DNA of 64,000 bases from Collybiopsis luxurians FD-317 M1 (Eukaryota > Basidiomycota > Agaricomycetes > Agaricales > Omphalotaceae): NCBI GenBank assembly GCA_000827265.1, contig KN834789.1, forward strand, positions 423,523 to 487,522, written 5' to 3'. The position numbers and the translations under genes were made by a program. The notes below the pieces were generated by a model. It ran no database searches. It was not told where the DNA came from and saw only the letters and a program-made list of their open reading frames with translations. Positions 1 through 13,326 of this stretch are shown one piece after another; the first letter of the stretch is position 1, and every line of letters begins with the position of its first letter.

Positions 1-1
1 A

Positions 2-3000
2 TTCAGTTTTGGGTTCGGGGGCAAATTTGTTACGTGCTTCCATGGGGCTGATAAAATGAACACTGGATTCGATGTCGCTCTGGCTTCTCGTAATTCTACG
101 GGAGTCGAAATTCGGACGCTGAATAAACTTATCCCCAGTTCTTCACTCAATATATCTTCAGCTACGTTCCCAGGACCTCTGTTTTCAGATCCTGGATCAC
201 CGACAGCTGGAATTGTCAGGCCTGGGGCTGCTGCCCAAACAAAAACGAAGAAGGCGCGTGTGATTAAATACTTGGAAGATCGCGCAGAGGAGTTGTCTCA
301 GGGTCTTGGATATATGCATTCAGGAGAAGAGGACCAGGGTCGGACAGAGAGTAAAATCATTTTGTTCAAAATATTGAAAATATTGGTTGAGAATGATGGG
401 AAACTGTCTGGAACGTAAGCTCAGCTTCCTTGATTTCTTTCTTGTGGATGTGATCCTAACATGCTTCTCAGGCCTTCTATCGATGCGGCAGTTCGAGCAG
501 CGCTAGTACCTCAGGCAGTGACAGATACCAGCGCTTCTGAGTCCTCCGGATTCACTTCCGTAGCCGATTTGCAAGGCTCTGACAGTGCGTTCCTGGGTCT
601 TTCGGGTAGTGCAAACTCCAATGAAACCCCCATTGCTGTGACTACTCTTCGGCCCTCGGCACTGAACAAAATTGAGGGCTTCCTTCTCCGTGGGGAGCGC
701 CGACAGGCATATCATTATGCCCTTGACCAAAAACTTTGGTCGCATGCTATGATCATTGCTAGTGGAATTGACAAGGAGGCTTGGCAAGAAGTGGTCAACG
801 AATTCCTGAAGACAGAATTAGCCTCTCCTTCTACGGTGTCCGCGTCGTCGATGGGCAACCCTAACGGAAGAGAAGGCTTGAGAGTCGTATATAGTCTAAT
901 GTCTGGACAGGGCGCCAAATCCGGTACGTCATGCATCCCTTACGAGATTTCCGAGCACTAATTCTTTTGAAGTTCACCAATTGGTACCGAAAACGAGTTT
1001 GTCGAATCCTGCTGCTGTATTATTGGCCCCAATGACAGTAGCCGCAACGCCGATATCGCCGAATTTTTCTGTGCCTGCACCTGCAGCGAATATTCCCGCA
1101 GAATCCTTGTCAAAATGGGCTGAAATTGTAGCCATGATGTTATCAGGCTCGGTTAGCTCGGAAACTTCTGCGACGTTGACTGCTCTGGGCGATCAACTCG
1201 CAGGAAACGGATGGACGGAGGCAGCTCATGTTTGGTGAATACATCTTCGATATTGCAAGCCTAAAGCTTACGTCCACAACAGTTACCTTCTCTCGCCCCA
1301 AACATCTACAGTAGCCGGATCGCAGCATCCCTCTGCTCGTATCGTTCTCCTCGGTTCTCGAAATCCTCATTCGTTCTCGAACTTTATGAGCGATCCTGAT
1401 CCTATCATTCTGTCTGAGATCCACGAATTTGCTCTTTCGCTTACACCCGTACCTAAAGGTCAAGAGCCGTTTGGTGGTCTTCCTCATCTCCAAGGTTATC
1501 GCTTTATTCGAGCCGTTTGTCTGGCTGAACTAGGCGACGTTTCCAACGCCAACAGGTTCGTTGGCGAATCCCCCACTCATTGACACTTGATTCACATTTT
1601 CCATAGGTACTGCGAGGCAATCAACGTGTCAATGACTCGGCCATCATCTTATTATACACCTGTCATGCTGGAGATGCTCAAAGGCCTATCCGACCGAATC
1701 AGTGGGGTTACTCAGACTGATAAAGCAGGCTCATGGATGAGTGGCAAGCTAGCTAAACCAAGTCTTGATGGATTCGGTGGTTGGCTTGAAGGACGATTTA
1801 CCAAGCTTGTCACAGGGGATATAGAGTCCCCCACTCGAGCTGAACATAAGCACGACAAGAATGAAGAGCGGGGCTTTGTGGGTCCATTCTCACATTACAG
1901 TACAATCTCTTCAACGACTACATCCACTAGTCCGTCGCCTCAGAACTCCGTCGTCAACTTGAACGCTTATGCTGCCGCCCCTGCGCGAACTGGATCTGCT
2001 TTATCGATCAACTCGAATGTTCAAACTGAGCAAGCTTCATCGGCTATGGACCAGGCGCGGCAGAGATACGCTCCTCCATCCACCAAGGCGACTTCGGCTA
2101 CTGCATCGACTACTACATTTGCGCAAGCGCAAAGTCGATCTTTTGGACCATCATTGTCTCCGAACGACACGTTAACCCCGCGGCCCTCTTCCGAGGACGA
2201 TGAAGGGCAAGAAGTTAGCTGGTGGGGCTCTAGCAGTGCTGTCACCCCCACTGCTGCCACGTTCGTCCAGTTAAGTGGAAATGCTCTTTCTCCTTCGTCG
2301 GACGGTTTTGTGTCTTTGATGGACAGTCAAAATTACGCTGTTGCGTCGACATCCCATACCACATCCAATGCTCGCATGAATCACGACGTAGAAGATGAGG
2401 AAGATCTTGGCTTTGGAAACTCGAAGCCCAAATTCAAAACTGAAAACAATGGTCCCGATGCTCAAAAAGAGGAACCAAAAGCAGAACCAAAAGCAGAACC
2501 GAGCCGTCCAGGTAGATAATCCTGCAATTTTCTGCAATCTTCGTAATGATACATTGTTTCAGGTATCAAACCGGTAGCAGCGGCCTCATCAAGCTCTGGA
2601 TCGTGGCTTGGCCGATGGTGGAAGCGCGACTCGACACCTGGACCCATCAAAGCTAGCCTTGGTGATAACAATTCATTCTACTTCGATCCAGAACTCAAAA
2701 AATGGGTCAACAAGAAGGTATGGTTGTGTTTGAACCTTGAAACCGCATATCTCATTCGTCTCTACTCAGGCTGGGTCAGAGGAGGCAGCTAAACCCGCGA
2801 CACCCCCGCCACCTCCATCCAGGGCACAAACGGCATCTCCTGCAGGCGCTGGGAGGCCTCCCAGTGTTGGACCCCCTTCAGCTGGACTAAGGCCTCCTAG
2901 TGCGGGTCCTCCACCACCTCGGGCGACATCAGCGATGGATAATTCGTCCAAGCCTCCAATACGAATCAGATCCAATCTAGTTCCTTCAGATGAAAGTGGG

Positions 3001-3141
3001 GTAGGCTCTGCACCTAGTACGCCTACGGGATCACGACTCGCGCCTCCAGCGCCACCTCCAGGACGGCCAAGATCCCAGGCTTCGAAACGAAATGTCCGCA
3101 GTCGATATGTGGATGTATTCCAGCAGGAAGGCTCCTCATAG
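2..3141 (+). CDS. SEC16: COPII coat assembly protein Sec16, 5'-truncated by window edge
   Basis: Sec16 is the peripheral ER-membrane scaffold that organises COPII budding at ER exit sites. The visible part opens inside the central conserved domain ([16 protein letters not shown] at bases 2-55) and runs into the helical ACE1 region, where [20 protein letters not shown] near 670-730 is the signature that binds Sec13/Sec31. A Ser/Thr/Pro-rich linker follows. The C-terminal conserved patch [13 protein letters not shown] and [15 protein letters not shown] (2590-2720) leads into a proline-rich tail ending at the TAG at 3139-3141. At least six exons are seen. The first splice joins after base 415 (donor gtaagc) to base 473. 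The N-terminal half lies outside the window. Intron positions between 910 and 1620 are only approximate. Family assignment is strong; nothing looks broken. Confidence 0.93.
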
Positions 3142-3301
3142 ACTATCACTGTTGCTCTATGTTCCTCACTTATTAGATTATACATATTTTTTTCATGCAA
3201 TGTACAAACTCATCCTTTTTACCAACATTTGCTCTTAAATCATTTGCATATAGCATAAATAAATGAACCAGTCCAGTTGTTGACAAACTATATATATTCT
3301 A

Positions 3302-4457
3302 CTACAAAAGTAGCTTGAAGGGATAACCTCTGTTTTTAACTCTAAAGAGTGTGACTAGGACAGAATAGACGAGCATGAGGACCCCACTCCAGAGATATAT
3401 CTGAAGCCTTTGACGAGCTGGCGAAGATTGGTATGGAACAATCATTGTCAACATAATCACGGAGAACGCCAGAGTACCATCTAAACGACACATTTAGATT
3501 AGTATACCACATTGGAATCGAGGTAGGAAGGTTCATACAAATGAGAGCGACGACTTGAACTTCCTGGCCAAATTGGTTCTGATATCCGCCGGCAATCCAG
3601 GAACCGTCGTTGCCCGTGTATGGAGATCCACGAATACGAGTGAACATGAAACCTCCAGTCATAGTCAAAGACGTGCAGATGGTGATGATGGCCCAGGTCC
3701 AGCGGCTTTGCAGTACGGGTGCAATAAATCGAAGGGTAAGCGCGAAGCCCAGAAGGCCACTTATGAAGGTAATCCAGCGAGCCCAGTCAATGGGAGCTTT
3801 ATAAGGAATAGGAACAGGAGTGTGGCTGGACAAGTGTACGGCGAGAGGTTCAGCTTCGAATCCACTATGCCTGGAGTTAGAAACGGATGGTTCCGGGAAT
3901 ATGTAGCGCTCTTACTTGGAGAAATCATATTTCGAGGGTGAAGTCTTTCCAGTGGCGCGAGGACCCTCGGTAGGACCGTAAACCCAAACAACCGGCGCAG
4001 ACGCTAGATTTAACTGCCAGCGACGTGTCATTATTGAGAAGTGAAAAGACCCTCTCTGCACACACCTTTTGGAAGACGACAGATGCTTCATCGAAGTCCA
4101 AAGTTGCAAAGAAATGAGTATCGCGTTGTTCTGACGGCACAGTGGTCCAAGCCTTTGCTACAGCATTCCAAGACGGATCGAATTCTCTGTAAATGAATCA
4201 GCTTTCAGATTCGATATGCGCGCAATATTTTGTACACACTTGCAGGGTGCGCAACGTCTTCTTTTGTCTAGGGCGGTAAAATGGATGGATGCAGACCAGT
4301 CGCGGCTTGATGAAGTGAGCAGGTCAAAAGTTGGAGCATCGAGCCTGATAACCCCGTTTCCAGAGGCGGCGAGTGAAATGAGCTTTTGTTTGTCGTCTTT
4401 TGAAGCAGCAGATACGAATGGAAGTGCAAGGAATGGAAGGAAAGCCAGAAGCTTCAT
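3302..4457 (-). CDS. OST3: Oligosaccharyltransferase subunit OST3/OST6 (thioredoxin-like, four TM)
   Basis: This is a subunit of the ER oligosaccharyltransferase, with oxidoreductase activity that delays disulfide formation near glycosylation sites. I chose the ATG at 4457 because it starts a clean signal peptide (MKLLAFLPFLALPFVSA); the in-frame ATG at 4511 would put 18 polar residues in front of it. The lumenal thioredoxin fold follows, with the redox motif CAPC at about 4245-4260, then FATLDFDEASVVFQ. The C-terminal half carries four hydrophobic segments, including WITFISGLLGFALTL and LQIYLWSGVLMLVYSVLV, and the last residues are GYPFKLLL. There are at least five exons with introns near 50 nt; the CAPC exon joins KEFDPSW by a GT-AG pair. 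It is convergent with SEC16, 160 bases apart. OST3 and OST6 cannot be separated by eye, so the symbol is generic. Confidence 0.9.
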
Positions 4458-4883
4458 TGTCGACGTGGAAGTGAGCGAACAAGTGGAACGCGAACTTTCA
4501 CAGGCGTTCATTGGGCGCTAATCACTACTTTCTTTGGACACGTTATAACACGTTATTACAATCTACATTGCGCGATGCTTAACCGATGGCGCTGAGTTTA
4601 TCGACCTTGCCCGAATCATTATGATACGCAAACAGATACAACGGTACACAAAAGCAAAGTGCAATTAGTGGGTCAAGTATAAAGGCAGCAAATGAAGGAC
4701 ACTGAACCGTAAAATAATGATCATGATCTAACTACTAACAGCTCACTACAAAAGAAAGTAAGGATGGTACAGAATAATAATTTTAATGATACATAAAAAC
4801 TCTCTGACAGCGCGAAAATACACAGGAAATTATGAGGCCAAAAACGCGAACGAACCAACAGATAATGCAAAAATGGTTTCAAG
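4458..4883. other. Intergenic, no gene seen
   Basis: This stretch of 426 bases lies between the start of the OST3-type gene and the stop of the next minus-strand gene. It holds AT-rich sequence and no open frame that resembles a protein. It must contain the OST3 promoter and the 3' UTR of the neighbour. Confidence 0.6.
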
Positions 4884-7800
4884 CTATGATTTCGGGTCTT
4901 GTTGCTCTGATCGAGGGGGATTCTCCACAGGTCTACTAATTTGAGCCTCTGGGCGCGAAGTTAAGACGGATCCCGAACGAGAACGAGTGGCAGGTTTCAC
5001 ATGTCCATAAGCTTGAACATCGGCAATCTCTTTTTCAGTTATCGCGTTGTCAAAGTAGGAGCTGAGGAGCGACATATGAGCGGGCGTCATACGCTGGGGA
5101 GGGGGTTCTGGAAAATCAGATAGTCCAGACATTCGAGATCCATCCGACGTAGTCATGTAGCTGGACCGAGTGGGCACGGAAGACGATGGAGGCTGTAAGC
5201 TGGAGTGAGCGGTTGTCATACGAGCTGTTGATGGAGGAGCATCATCGTCATCATGATTATCTGGTTGAGGTACTTCACTCGTCGCGAAAGCCATTTGTCC
5301 CGCGAAAGAAATGCGATTTTCGCCAGAGACGGCAGGGGGGGTGGTGACAGGTTCAACATTGCCCAGTCGAAAATCATCTGCAGCTGTTGTCAGTGCCAAG
5401 ATTTTGTGCTATCTTGAAAAAAAACAATTAACTCACCTAGCCCATCTGCATTATCTACAGGTGATCTCATTGGTGACGAAGCTCTTGAAGATTCAACGTC
5501 TTCCGGTATGTGGACAGACGGGTTGAAAGTGAGGATTTTTGCCTGGACGTTCTTCCTCTCACCATTCGCGTTGAGAGAGACAGTTTCCGGAATGTCTGAA
5601 AAGACGAAACGCATATTGGCATCTGCAGGAGGTGTACGAGCGTCGTAGAGACTCTGACGCAGTGCCGATAAACTTGACTGTGAGCGAAGGCTGATAGAGT
5701 GATTCAACGAGCCTCCTGATCCGTTAATCTCTTCGCTCAACTGCCGAGCAATACTCGTCAAACCACTCCCTCGTTGAACAGAATCAACGACATCCCGGGG
5801 CACAGAAAAGGAAGATGAAGCGGCACCATCCTGAGAAATATTTCGCGATATGCTGGGCCGATAGAACAAATCATGAAAGTTTTCAAAATCGTCTACATTT
5901 CCCAATGGGGGAGGAGGTGATATTGGGGGAGACGAATCTGATGATTTATCACCACCAGAATCTTGCCTAGAAATGACGGGTTCCGTCGGGGGTGTATTAG
6001 TGGAGGTAATGGCAACTTGTAATGGGCTCGTAGGCAGCGCATTTTTCTGCAAATATAGCGGTCGCGTTACGTCGTACTGGACTGTTTTCCGATAGCGATT
6101 TGAGCTACCCGTTGACCCTGACGCTACGTCATACTCTACTTGAGCTGGTGTGTGTTCCTCACTCGTCCCTATACCACTGTCCCGACTGTAAGGCTCCATA
6201 GCTGCAAATGCCAGAGCCTCTCCGACTCCCGCCGTATCATATATTGGACTTGAGTTCCTGACCTGACGCCGGATCTTCGAATCATCTCCCACAACAGAAT
6301 GTTGGTCCGGTAAATAAGGTGAATATTGAATTTCATTTGGAAGAATCTCTTTGACAATTCCAGAGGACCACTGCGCCCACATCTTTTGGGGAGGAGGAAC
6401 ATTGCTATCTGGGCGTGTCTGTGGAAGGATTTTCATCTCACTCTGGTACGAGTCCCGAGATGATGAGCCGGCTTTAGCATAGGGATGCCATGCCGTAGGA
6501 GCGAGAGTCTGTCCATCCGGTGTACGCTCAAGAGTCGGAGGCTGAACTCGAGCACGAGCATTGGACTGAAGATCAGTAGCAGGAGTAAAAATCGAGAACC
6601 CTCCTTGCGCATAGGGATGAGACGGCATGCGGATAGATTCCACAGCTTCCTCTGTCGAGGGTGGCGTTGTCAGAGCAACGCCCATCCTCGAATCGCTGAT
6701 CCTGGAGGGTGTAGGCGACACCGAATGACCATGGTGACTTGAAAGTGGTGACTCGATATATAGCTGCGCTGGATCAGCGAGCTTGATCACTTTGGTCGTG
6801 TTATTGTTCAGAGCACCCTCAAGCCCCGTAGCCTTATCCTCGGCCGGACTGATTCCTTCGCCGTCAGTACAGAATGCATTTGCAGTATTTTTCACAGCCC
6901 TCACAGCGGATTTACCGAGAGATTCGCTGCGGGAGTGATTTCGTGAATGAGATTTGGAGGATTTCGTCGTCAAGCTTTTCGTTAAAGAAGAACTATGATG
7001 ATGAGAAGAGGCTTGTCCGGAGACTGTCCCGCGGCTCTCTGTCTGACTATCTGCCCTCCGCTTCACTATATTTATCGGAATGACGTTTTGATCACCCAAA
7101 AGACCTCGAGCAGCGAGGAAGTCTAGCTTTGAATCGTCTTTCCGTTTCGGCTGCTTGTTCGTGAGCGATTTTGTCCGAGCGCGAGAAAGAGACCGAGCCC
7201 GTTGATTCTGGAACGAATTTACTGCCTGCGTCTGCCATTTCTTCCGTTGGTGCTCAAGAATTTGACCTTCCTCCAATACTCTGACAGGGATCTGTTAGCC
7301 TGATACGGTGCAATTCAGTTTGTTAAACTCACCGAGCTAATGAAGGAACTGGACTAGGTAACGCAAGATCATCCAATGCCCAACTTTTCGGCCGAGGTGG
7401 ACGCAAGGTGGACTGGTCAGGTTGCTCGCGAACCTCCGGACGGGGAAGTACGTTCGCTTGCGGGAGGGTAGAGGGTCCAGGTTCCCTCAGGTCCATCATG
7501 GACCGAGAATGTGCAAGCACTCTCGAGGCTATACTGTTCTGAGGTGCATTTACATTGTGAAAGTAGCTGGAAACAGGACTCCCAGGAGGGCTAACGATAC
7601 GACCGCTTCCTGAATAACTTGAATCCCTCGAACTCTTTGAGCTCTTGTCTTGTTTGATCTTGAAACGTGGGCGAGGGAAGAGGAGCGCGTCACACCAAGT
7701 TTCGGCTGAAAGCCAACGATCCTTCCCTTTCGGAAGCGTCGACTTGGTCCGAGGAGTAGCGCGAGTTGCGTTGCGCAAATCAGGGGTCGAAATGGAATTT

Positions 7801-8924
7801 TGGAGAGAGTGGCCTGGCGGATGCAGTGTGACCTGAGGTATTGAGTGGGAGTTGACGATTCGGGAAGGAAACTTCTCTGGATATAGGTGACGAATGGGGG
7901 TGCGGTCGAAATGCGTTTTGGGTGGAGGGGCGGAGAGAACAGTTTCAGATTCAGGAGCGGCCGTTGAAAGGACGTAAGCGTAAGGATGCGTGGCAGATGA
8001 AGGCTCAGACGTAGTGGCTATAGGAGGGCTCTGAGGTGATGACGGCCGTGGCAGAGAAGTTTTTTCAAATGTGTGATGGGATTGATGAAGCATCTGCTGA
8101 TTATTGTTCGGTGACTGTAGGGTTGAATAGTATGAGTTGTAATAGTCCATCTCATCACCAGCTGCTGAAGTTCGAAGAATTTGTTCTGCGACTGTAGGAT
8201 CAGATGGAAGGGTTGGTATTCCCGACAGCTTTGAGGGGCCTCGGCCGTGAGACGAACGTGAAGTGGTACTGAGAGCTCGTTCTCGCTGGCGTTCTACTTT
8301 TGGAGACGGCGCCCGTTTCTTGCTCGAACTGTTGAAAGTGAAAAGACTGGTCAAGCTCTTTCTCCTAGAAGAGGCAGTGTCGCGAGCATTGCGCTGATTT
8401 GGAACCGGTGACTCTCCCACCCCTCCCGTAGTATCAAGATTAATATAAGAGGGAACGGGAGGGTGATTGCTTCCATTAGAGACAGTGTATCGACGGCCAG
8501 CAGCCATACTGAGCCTGTTGGGATCCACAGTTCCGGAAGAGACTGTACGACCAGAGACCGTAGACTGAGTTCGGGCTCTGGGACGGCCTTTCCTTTCGTC
8601 TGCTGGGCTCCAATTACCACTGGTTGAAGTTCGGGGAATTGTATATCGATTGTGCAACTCTTCATCGTCTAAGATAGGAAGATCATCATCATTGACTCCA
8701 GGTCCTTCAACCACTGGGTCACCCCAACTGTCTCTGAGAGGCTCCTTGTCGCGTCTGTAGGTATCTCGGGGTTGTTCGTAGGGGCCATTATAAGGAATGT
8801 ACCAGTCTCTTTCGTCATCTTGCTTTGGATTTCCGCGGTTCTGAGGAGTGGGGGAGGGTGAATGGGATTTCAAAAGTCCGAAACCCATACGGGAAAATCG
8901 AGAGAAAGAAGGAGAGTTGGTCAT
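4884..8924 (-). CDS. Large Ser/Pro-rich disordered protein, function unknown
   Basis: I do not recognise a family. Three exons splice cleanly: 8924-7333, 7280-5437 and 5377-4884. The introns are 52 and 59 nt, the donors are gtgagt, and the total is 1310 codons including the TAG, giving 1309 aa. The N-terminus has a conserved-looking motif DERDWYIPYNGPYE at residues 38-51 and an acidic stretch DDDLPILDDEEL. Most of the rest is low-complexity Ser, Pro, Thr and Arg, with basic RARSLSRARTKS patches in exon 2 and SGNGRI/PGSPVSSYF-type phosphosite-rich tracts. There is no signal peptide, TM segment or coiled coil. The composition suggests a phospho-regulated cytoplasmic or bud-neck scaffold, but that is inference only. 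It is divergent from PIK1, with which it shares a 394-bp promoter region. Confidence 0.8.
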
Positions 8925-9318
8925 GAGAAACTAAACTGAGAAAGGATTGACAGTTAAACAGATGATTCGGGTGATGAAATAAAAGATAAACTTGCAGGAG
9001 ACGACGTGGGACAAGCGACCGGCGTCGCTGCCTGTCTTTGGTGGGCAAACAGTGGGTGAAAGAAGAGTAAGGGGCTCGATATTAAAGTGATCTCACCAGG
9101 CGCTTGTTCCCAGGCCAAATTTTGAGCGCTGATTCCGGGACAGCTAACTGGGCGCTTATGTACCTTGTTACGCTTCACCTCTCATCGCCGCACAACTCAG
9201 TCTTCTCCCATCCCCCACCTTTGCGGGGCAAATCTCTCCCTCCCGGAATCGAGCTTGTCGAGCGACACGACTCATATCATTCACTCACACGAGCCAGACT
9301 TTTTCTTTGCACAGGAAC
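8925..9318. promoter_or_regulatory. Divergent promoter region (Ser-rich gene / PIK1)
   Basis: This stretch of 394 bases separates two start codons on opposite strands, so both promoters must lie here. Pyrimidine-rich tracts (tctctccctcccgg near 9230; cctctcatcgccgc near 9178) resemble fungal CT-rich start-site regions. I see no convincing TATA box. Confidence 0.5.
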
Positions 9319-12300
9319 ATGTCTTCGCATGCTCTCTTGTTGCGTCTCTTTCTAAACTACTTTTCAGTTCATACAGCCCTTCACTACCTCGCAATCTATC
9401 CTGATAATATCGGAATCACCTATTACATCACCCGCAGGCTCAGGGAATTCGACGTTGCCGAATTATTAGATGTATGGCCGTTATTTTGGTATCGATTCTT
9501 TCAACGGATCGTCCGCACAACAGCTGATCATTCATAGTCATCTTCTTCTCACCAGACCGTCCAAATCAAGAGCCCTAGAATGTTTTGTCGTTCAAATTGC
9601 TCAGAAGTCTACTCATATAGCCATGATTGTATGACTTTATTTCTGTCCTTTTGCTTCCTACTAATGTAATTACGCTAGACCCTATGGTTCATGCAAGCTG
9701 CCCTCAAGGATCTGTCTGGCTCACCCCATGATTCTGCCTCGTTTATCATCTGCCAACGTGTCCTCCATCAGTGCCACGAAATTATTTTCGGCGACTTCAA
9801 TCCGTCTGTTACCCCATATTCATCTATCAGTTTGCCATTCCGTGCTCTGTTTCCGCGTAAGAAAATAAAACCTCATATGGAACCCGCAATTGTCGGTATT
9901 GGCATGGTATTGGCTGGTACCCCTGCCTTCCCCCGCTTAGCAGAAACTGTGGGGCAAGTCGCAATTGAACAGGGTCGTGTAGAGGATTCAGCTCAGTCAG
10001 GATTGGGAAGGATTGGATTGGACGACGAAAACTCAGCCGTCGGTCTTGGTAGAATCATCAGTCCTGACTCTGTGGAGGATGAACCCGATGCCGAGAACAC
10101 TCCCGATGACAGCCCTCCGTCTCCCGATTCTGCTTCCTCAGAACCCGCAATATTGGTGCGGCGACGTACGATGGGCCCCGCACAGACTGTACCGGCACTT
10201 CCTTTGCATCTACGTGGCTTGAGACGATCCCGTCACTCGGAAGATCCATTGGGCCAACTCGATGCTGAACACAATCCAACCTTCACTCCGTATCAATCCT
10301 CCCCATCCTTATCAATGTCCTCTGCTCGCCCGCCTTTACGAACTGCTTCATATAACCATGCAGATACTCTATTACAAACGTACGACCTTCCATCTCAAAT
10401 TCATCTATTAAAAGGCCACTATTGTCGCTCCGAGGTCGGTTAGATTACGAACTCGTATTACGTGCTCGGTTAACATGCCCCACAGGTACAATTCATTCTC
10501 GCTCTCGAGAATATATCCAACCGGCTATTAGTCGTTCCTAGGCCTGCTCGAGTGAGTGCTTTGAGAGCAGAATTGACTTCTCTCAACCACAAATTACCAG
10601 CCGAGGTACTTCAGCTCTGTCACACTGCTTTGATCTACTCATTAAGCCATCCGTTACAGGTGTGTATGCCAATGTGGTGTACCTCTTCCGATTCATCCTC
10701 GCACTCTCAAGGCTCTCGTCCTCACCACCGTATCATTCGAATTCCCCCTGGCGAAAGTGTCGTCCTCAACTCTGCCGAGAGAGCGCCGTACTTGTTATAC
10801 ATAGAAATACTCAACGACGATCTCGACTTTGACCCACAAAAACGAGGAAACAAGGACCTTTTGAAAAAGATTGTGCTCAACGAAGATGATCGATCCGGCG
10901 CGTTCCGGGACCTCAATCCATTCAACTCACTGCAAGCATTACCGCGACACAAGACTAGGACTGATTCAGTACAAGAATCTGATGTGATAACTGGAGAAAA
11001 GTCTGCCGTGTTCTCAAAAAATCCGTTGACAATTACCCCTCCAACACCTACATCACCAGAAGACGAAGAGGAGATCGATCTTGTTGAACAGCTATATGGC
11101 CCCGACCAATCTCTTCTCTCCCAGCCCATTGATCTTTCAGAATCAATTGTCCTCCCCCCTCCTCCCAAAAACAAAGATCTCGACAGAGCAGCCTGGTCCC
11201 GCCCATCCTCTGTAGACGCTTCACCAAGCCTTGAAAACTCCGACAAACACACCCCGCGGATCCCTCCTCCTCTAAATCTACAATCAGACAGTACTGATTC
11301 TCCATTTCCGCCCGCAGTCGTTGAAACGCCCTACTCAATATCCTTAGACGAATACTCCGAGAGAATGCGCACTGCAGCCATTATGCTTGCACAACTAAAC
11401 GCCAATCTGGTTCGGGAACCGGCCACTAGCTCTGCCGTTCCGGACGCATCCCAGTCCGGTCCTTTAAGCTGGATTCCGGGATCTAGTTGGCTTTCTTCTT
11501 CCTCTGAACTCCCCAAAAGTGCCCCAGGTCCAGGTCCCGGATTTGTCGGTGGCTCTGGTTCGCAGGACTTTGGGAAACCTCCACCTGGCAGGATGCGTCT
11601 ACAGCTTTCGGAAGCATCCGCTATTCGAGATCGGATAATGCAGGAGATGTTGGCGCTGGAGGAGGAAAGGATGTCGCATATGAGAGAAAATAGAGAAACA
11701 GAAAGTATCATCCGTATTGGGGATATCAGTGGAGGCATGAAAACAGCAGAGGATGAGGGGATCATCAGGAGGGAAATAAGTAAGGCTGATCCTTCTGCGA
11801 TGGTTTTCAGCGAGTCTTGGACAGCTAAGAAGGTGTGTTCCGTGCTTGCTTTCTGTTGTTTTTCTATTCGCTTTACCTATACTATCACAGAGTCGAATAC
11901 GTCATGGTTCACCTTATGGCCACCTCGGTGAGGGACTTTCTATCAAATGCCAATACTCCCAGCTGAAATGAGATCTCTTGTCGAGCGAACTGGGATTGCG
12001 TCTCAGTCATTGTCAAAACCGGTGGGGATCTTCGTCAGGAACAGCTAGCAGTGCAACTCATACATGAGTTCCAACGAATCTGGGAAGAAGAAAATTGCCA
12101 ATGCTGGGTTCGATAGTGAGTGACACCCTTCCCGTCGAAAACATCCAATTTTGACGAGCGATGTTTCAGCTTCCGTATCTTAATCACCGGCGGTTCTTCT
12201 GGACTGGTAGAGACTATCACAGACGCCGTCTCTATACATTCCATCAAAAAATCAGAGTACGCGAGGCGAATAGCGGAAGGTCGATTTGGGCATGTCACCT

Positions 12301-13145
12301 TGTTTGACCACTTCAAATCGGTTTGTACCTGATCGCCACCTCGAAATTTTGTAGCCCCGTTGACTTGCACCTAGACCTACGGTGATCCTTCCTCGGCCAA
12401 GTTCGCCAGAGCCCAACGCAATTTTGCAAAATCCTTAGCAGGTACGTCGCACAAGGTCCTCTGCTGCAAAGGTGCTGCTCATCTATCTAACATTGCAGGC
12501 TATTCGCTTGTGACCTATCTGTTGCAAATCAAAGATCGACACAATGGAAACATCCTGCTGGACAGAGATGGACATCTCGTACACATAGATTTTGGTTTCA
12601 TGTTATCGAATACTCCAGGCAATATCAGGTTTGAGGCAGCACCATTCAAGTTACCTGCAGAATACATCGAAGTGTTAGGTGGAGTCGACGGCGCACCTTT
12701 CCTCGAATTCCGAAGGTTATTCAGAGAAGGGTTCGAGGCTGCTAGAAAGCACTGCGACAGAATTATCAGTAGGTACCGTTTCATCTCTTGATTAGTGCCC
12801 TCCGTTAATGCTTTTTGATTGAATACAGCCATGGTGGAGCTGATGCAGAAAGGTCAGTGTTCCGGTGCATTTATTCAAGGGTCGGAATATTAAAATTACA
12901 CAGATTCTACGCTGCCTTGTTTTGCGGCATTCGGAGATCAAACAGCCGCCCAACTCCGGGATCGTTTCCAACCAGCTCTGACGCACTCTTTGGTCGGTGA
13001 GCTAGTTGACCGTTTGATTGATACGTCTTTAGGTTCGCACTGGACTAGGCTGTACGATTCGGTATGTCTTTGTGAATGCTCCCCGCTGACGCCGCTAATA
13101 TCGATCGTACTCTAGTATCAGTACTACTCTCAATCAATATTATGA
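9319..13145 (+). CDS. PIK1: Phosphatidylinositol 4-kinase, Pik1/PI4KIII-beta type
   Basis: The enzyme makes PI4P at the Golgi, driving secretion. The N-terminal lipid-kinase-unique region is visible: LLLRLFLNYFSVHTALHYLA, then RPSKSRALECFVVQIAQKST and, after an intron ending at 9679, TLWFMQAALKDLSG. A long Ser/Pro-rich middle (9.9-11.7 kb) follows. The kinase domain comes at the end: VIVKTGGDLRQEQLAVQLIHEF, ITGGSSGLVETITDAVS, the catalytic loop KDRHNGNILLD and the metal-binding HIDFGFMLS at 12510-12610, then PAEYIEVLGG, which is typical of the beta class. The last exon gives QYYSQSIL and a TGA at 13143-13145. There are about ten exons. The ATG at 9319 (aacatgtctt) starts MSSHALLL; an ATG 12 nt upstream is also possible. 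All key kinase residues are present. Confidence 0.93.
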
Positions 13146-13326
13146 TCTCACGAGACGTTCAAACCGCAGTGTACAAGTACGATATTACGTTTATTGTAGT
13201 TAGAAAGTAATGGAGAGCTTTCGGAGCGACAAATTTCGAACACCTCAATAATTTATTTGCATGCAAAAGACAGGAAATGTGAGACTAGTTAAGCATATAA
13301 TAATACATAGCAGCCAACTCGGACTT

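Noticed and set aside
2766..3200. Gly/Ala-rich 144-residue minus-strand frame
   Set aside because: It is the antisense shadow of the Pro-rich tail of SEC16. Its Gly-rich composition mirrors Pro codons and it has no motif of its own.
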